The notes under the pieces were generated by a model. The model saw only the letters and a list, made by a program, of their open reading frames with translations, ran no database searches and had not been told where the DNA came from. Positions 7,024 through 8,893 of a DNA stretch of 8,893 nt are shown here, one piece after another. How positions within the stretch are numbered: the stretch's first letter is position 1; each line of letters starts with the position of its first letter. Where the stretch lies: positions 1 through 8,893 of the forward strand of contig JAKPBL010000532.1 in NCBI GenBank assembly GCA_029778965.1, given 5' to 3'. The stretch comes from Bacteroidota bacterium (lineage in GTDB: Bacteria > Bacteroidota > Bacteroidia > Chitinophagales > Chitinophagaceae). The translations under genes and the position numbers were made by a program.

Positions 7024-7629
7024 CTAACGTCCCAGCCCCACGTTAAACCCAATACTCACGAACGGTTTACTGCCATAGGGCGTGGAAGGATCCGACTGGT
7101 AGCCGCTCTTATTCAAAAGGTCATACTGCACCATCACTACCAGGCCCCCGGCATTTCCCATAGGCAATACACCACCCGCACCCAGCAACAGGCTCGGCAA
7201 TATCTTGCCATTGATGGAATACTTCAGGTCGGGATCGTATTGCTTGGTGCTTCCCCAGATATAATTCATTTCAGGCTGCAACTGGAGAAAAGCCTGTTGT
7301 ATCGGGTAAAACCTTCCGAAAACATTCATGCCTGCAATGCCCAGGTTCGACCGGGAAATGGTCTGGTTCCCCCACCGCTGCCTGTACTGCGTGTACTGTC
7401 CATTGATACCGATACCGGCCGCCAGCATATTGGTGAACCGGTAACCCACCTGCGGAGAAACATTGATGAAGGTATAATCACCGAAGCTCAGGCCGAAGTT
7501 GCCGCCTACGAAAAGACGGCTGCGGTCAAACCCTTTTTTCTCTTCTTCCCCTTCAGGTCGGGGTTGCTGCGCAAAAAGAGAACAGGTTAACAGGATCAGT
7601 ACACAGGAAAGAAACAGGTTCTTTTTCAT
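7024..7629 (-). CDS. Small outer-membrane beta-barrel protein
   Basis: The 201-residue product has a signal peptide (1-20, cleavage before Gln21; the Cys16 context LLTC is a poor lipobox), then a short charged linker (PRPEGEEEKKGF). The rest, from about residue 38, alternates polar and aromatic or aliphatic residues in Gly-rich strands such as FVGGNFGLSFG, VGYRFTNMLAAGIGINGQY and FVSIGFNVGLG. This is the pattern of an 8-strand-type outer-membrane barrel (OmpW/OmpA-like porin family in Bacteroidota). No enzyme motif is visible and the function is unknown. It begins 25 nt after the PorP/SprF gene on the same strand, so co-transcription is likely and an accessory role in the T9SS-linked unit is possible. 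It converges on the short LOG gene. Confidence 0.82.
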   Translation of the reverse strand: MKKNLFLSCVLILLTCSLFAQQPRPEGEEEKKGFDRSRLFVGGNFGLSFGDYTFINVSPQVGYRFTNMLAAGIGINGQYTQYRQRWGNQTISRSNLGIAGMNVFGRFYPIQQAFLQLQPEMNYIWGSTKQYDPDLKYSINGKILPSLLLGAGGVLPMGNAGGLVVMVQYDLLNKSGYQSDPSTPYGSKPFVSIGFNVGLGR

Positions 7630-7654
7630 ATGTTGGTTTTAAAGGAGCACTTTG

Positions 7655-8707
7655 TCAAAACTGCGGACAAAGTGATTGCCGGTCTATATTGTATTCGTTA
7701 TAAAAGCCCAGCTTTTGCAGAGAAAATTCAATAGCGCCTCTCGAATTGTTGTAGGCCGCCAGCGACGAGGTGGTTACATCATAGGTGAAGCTCATGCGAA
7801 ACTGCTTCCACTGGAAACCGATCAGCGGTATAACAGATTCCCCGGCACGGTAGTAGGCGCCGCCGATTACCTGCACTTCGCCGTTACCGCTCAGGTTATA
7901 ATTGGCGCTGCCTCCTATAACGAGCTCGTGCGATGTTGCCTGGTTGGAATAATATGCCATTGGGTTCACAATCACCCGGTCATTCAGTTTGGCGCTGGCA
8001 TTCAGAAACCCGATATAACGCATCGACAGCCGGTTATCGAAACCCGACTGCATGAAAAATGTTTCACGCGGACGGTTGATATGGTGTACTGAAAAACCGC
8101 CGTTCAGGTACAATTTGTCGGAAGGGAAATAAGCATAGTTCATCCCCGCCTGTATGTCGACATAGCTGATACTGGTGGTGTTAAACACCACGCTGGTGGG
8201 AATGCCCGCATCGAAAAAACCGGTCGTTTCGTTGAACTGATCGGGAAATTTCAGTTTGGTGGGATCGATCCTTTTATTGGCCCAACCTACGTTAAACCCG
8301 GCTGATAACAGGCTGGCATAACCGATCATCTGGTGGTACGCAATGGAGCCGTATGCCTTTGTTGAAGTAAGGTTCCCGCTGCCCGCCGCATCACGAAGAA
8401 TAACACCACCCAGACCCAGCCAGCCGTTCTCGATCTTGTCGCGCAATACCTGCGCGTCGCCATAAATGCTGATGGTCTTGTAAGGAACCGACATTACGTT
8501 GATCCACTGGTTGCGGTAGTTGGCGCCTATGCGGTAATCGGCATCGGGAATAAAGCCTGTATTGGCAGGATTGGTCGTTAACGGCGAATTGAAGAACTGG
8601 GAAAAATGCAGGTCTTGCGCCCGCACCTGCCCGCAGCAAAACAGCGCCAGTAAACACACCGTCCAGTTTCGCAGGTAACTATTCTTTCGATTCATTTTGT
8701 GCTGCAT
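7655..8707 (-). CDS. PorP/SprF family type IX secretion outer-membrane protein
   Basis: The 350-residue product has a signal peptide ending near Ala30 (GQVRA before Gln31) and then the family's diagnostic mature N-terminus, QDLHFSQFFNSPLTTNPANT, followed by a run of amphipathic strands and a C-terminal Phe, as expected of an outer-membrane barrel. Known for the family: PorP in Porphyromonas gingivalis belongs to the T9SS and gliding-motility machinery, and SprF in Flavobacterium johnsoniae is needed for secretion of the adhesin SprB, encoded next to it. Here the gene starts 6 nt after the stop of a gene whose product ends in a T9SS type B-like domain, which repeats the SprB-SprF arrangement. 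The first ATG (8707) adds four residues before a second ATG (8695); the second also gives a good signal peptide (MNRKNSY...) and may be the real start. Confidence 0.93.
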   Translation of the reverse strand: MQHKMNRKNSYLRNWTVCLLALFCCGQVRAQDLHFSQFFNSPLTTNPANTGFIPDADYRIGANYRNQWINVMSVPYKTISIYGDAQVLRDKIENGWLGLGGVILRDAAGSGNLTSTKAYGSIAYHQMIGYASLLSAGFNVGWANKRIDPTKLKFPDQFNETTGFFDAGIPTSVVFNTTSISYVDIQAGMNYAYFPSDKLYLNGGFSVHHINRPRETFFMQSGFDNRLSMRYIGFLNASAKLNDRVIVNPMAYYSNQATSHELVIGGSANYNLSGNGEVQVIGGAYYRAGESVIPLIGFQWKQFRMSFTYDVTTSSLAAYNNSRGAIEFSLQKLGFYNEYNIDRQSLCPQF

Positions 8708-8713
8708 TCGTGG

Positions 8714-8893
8714 TTAACGGATCAGGGTAATATCGCCTTTTTTTGTAGCCCGGGTGCCATCAACAAACTCTACATCGAGTACGTAGGCATATACGTCCAT
8801 CGGTTGCATTATGCCATTGAATGTACCATCCCAGCCCTGTTTCAATGAATTCGACTCAAACACTTTTTGTCCCTGGCGGTTATAAACCAGGAA
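8714..8893 (-). CDS. C-terminal end of a T9SS type B cargo (gliding motility-associated C-terminal domain)
   Basis: Only the last 59 codons lie in the window; the 5' part is beyond the right edge. The translation reads FLVYNRQGQKVFESN, then QGWDGTFNGIMQP, DVYAYVLDVEFVDG and finally TKKGDITLIR before TAA (8716-8714). The pattern Y-N-R-G-x-x-V-F, then WDG-x-x-x-G, a V-Y-x-Y-x-L strand and K-K-G-x-I-T-L-I-R is the gliding motility-associated (CHU_C, TIGR04131-type) C-terminal domain, which directs proteins through the type IX secretion system to the surface or medium. Such proteins are often large, with PKD, SprB or other adhesive repeats, but this one's body is not visible, so its function stays open. 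The PorP/SprF gene follows after 6 nt. Confidence 0.9.
   Translation of the reverse strand, partial: FLVYNRQGQKVFESNSLKQGWDGTFNGIMQPMDVYAYVLDVEFVDGTRATKKGDITLIR

Noticed and set aside
7025..7045. Inverted repeat TAACGT / ACGTTA at the convergent junction of the short LOG and barrel genes
   Set aside because: The stem is only 6 bp and AT-rich, lies inside the last codons of the barrel gene, and no T-run follows. It is not convincing as a terminator.
1..8893. Possible defence system, prophage, CRISPR or other mobile island
   Set aside because: No nuclease, integrase, transposase, toxin-antitoxin pair, spaced repeats or tRNA-flanked boundary is visible. Base composition looks even, and all genes fit ordinary Bacteroidota chromosome content.

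Overview
The window reads as a chromosomal segment from a member of the Bacteroidota, most likely order Chitinophagales. The evidence is a PorP/SprF-family protein, the end of a type IX secretion (T9SS) cargo with a gliding-motility-type C-terminal domain, Bacteroidota-style promoter spacing and weak Shine-Dalgarno signals. The order assignment is inference. Coding density is very high: no stretch longer than about 100 bases lacks a gene. I see no tRNA, rRNA, CRISPR array, insertion sequence or phage gene.

Layout, left to right. (1) Positions 1-1625, minus: a secreted YfbK-like von Willebrand factor A (vWA) protein with an N-terminal carboxypeptidase-regulatory-like domain. Its 3' end lies outside the window, and it appears to start at CTG. 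(2) Positions 1695-4778, minus: a compact four-gene block, transcribed as LOG-family protein, O-methyltransferase (GTG start), glucosaminidase with three LysM modules, then hypoxanthine phosphoribosyltransferase. The gaps are 29, 3 and 1 nt. (3) Positions 4880-6433, minus: a 13-segment sodium:solute symporter, separated from the block by 101 nt holding a strong hairpin, probably a terminator. (4) Positions 6476-7012, plus: a second, shorter LOG-family protein, the only plus-strand gene, divergent from the symporter by 42 nt. (5) Positions 7024-8893, minus: the last 59 codons of a T9SS type B cargo, then a PorP/SprF protein, then a small outer-membrane beta-barrel protein.

Functional reading. 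The right-hand trio looks like a cell-surface unit: the cargo's sorting domain is followed after 6 nt by a PorP/SprF protein, the class of partner needed for export of type B cargo. The middle block mixes nucleotide metabolism (LOG phosphoribohydrolase, Hpt salvage) with a methyltransferase that may modify tRNA and a cell-wall hydrolase. It looks like a housekeeping operon whose members share no obvious single pathway.

I found no clearly new multi-gene system. The points most worth a second look are the missing canonical start codon of the vWA gene behind a credible promoter, two diverged LOG paralogues bracketing a symporter, the cargo-PorP pair, and a Ser-Ala pair at the expected second sodium site of the symporter.
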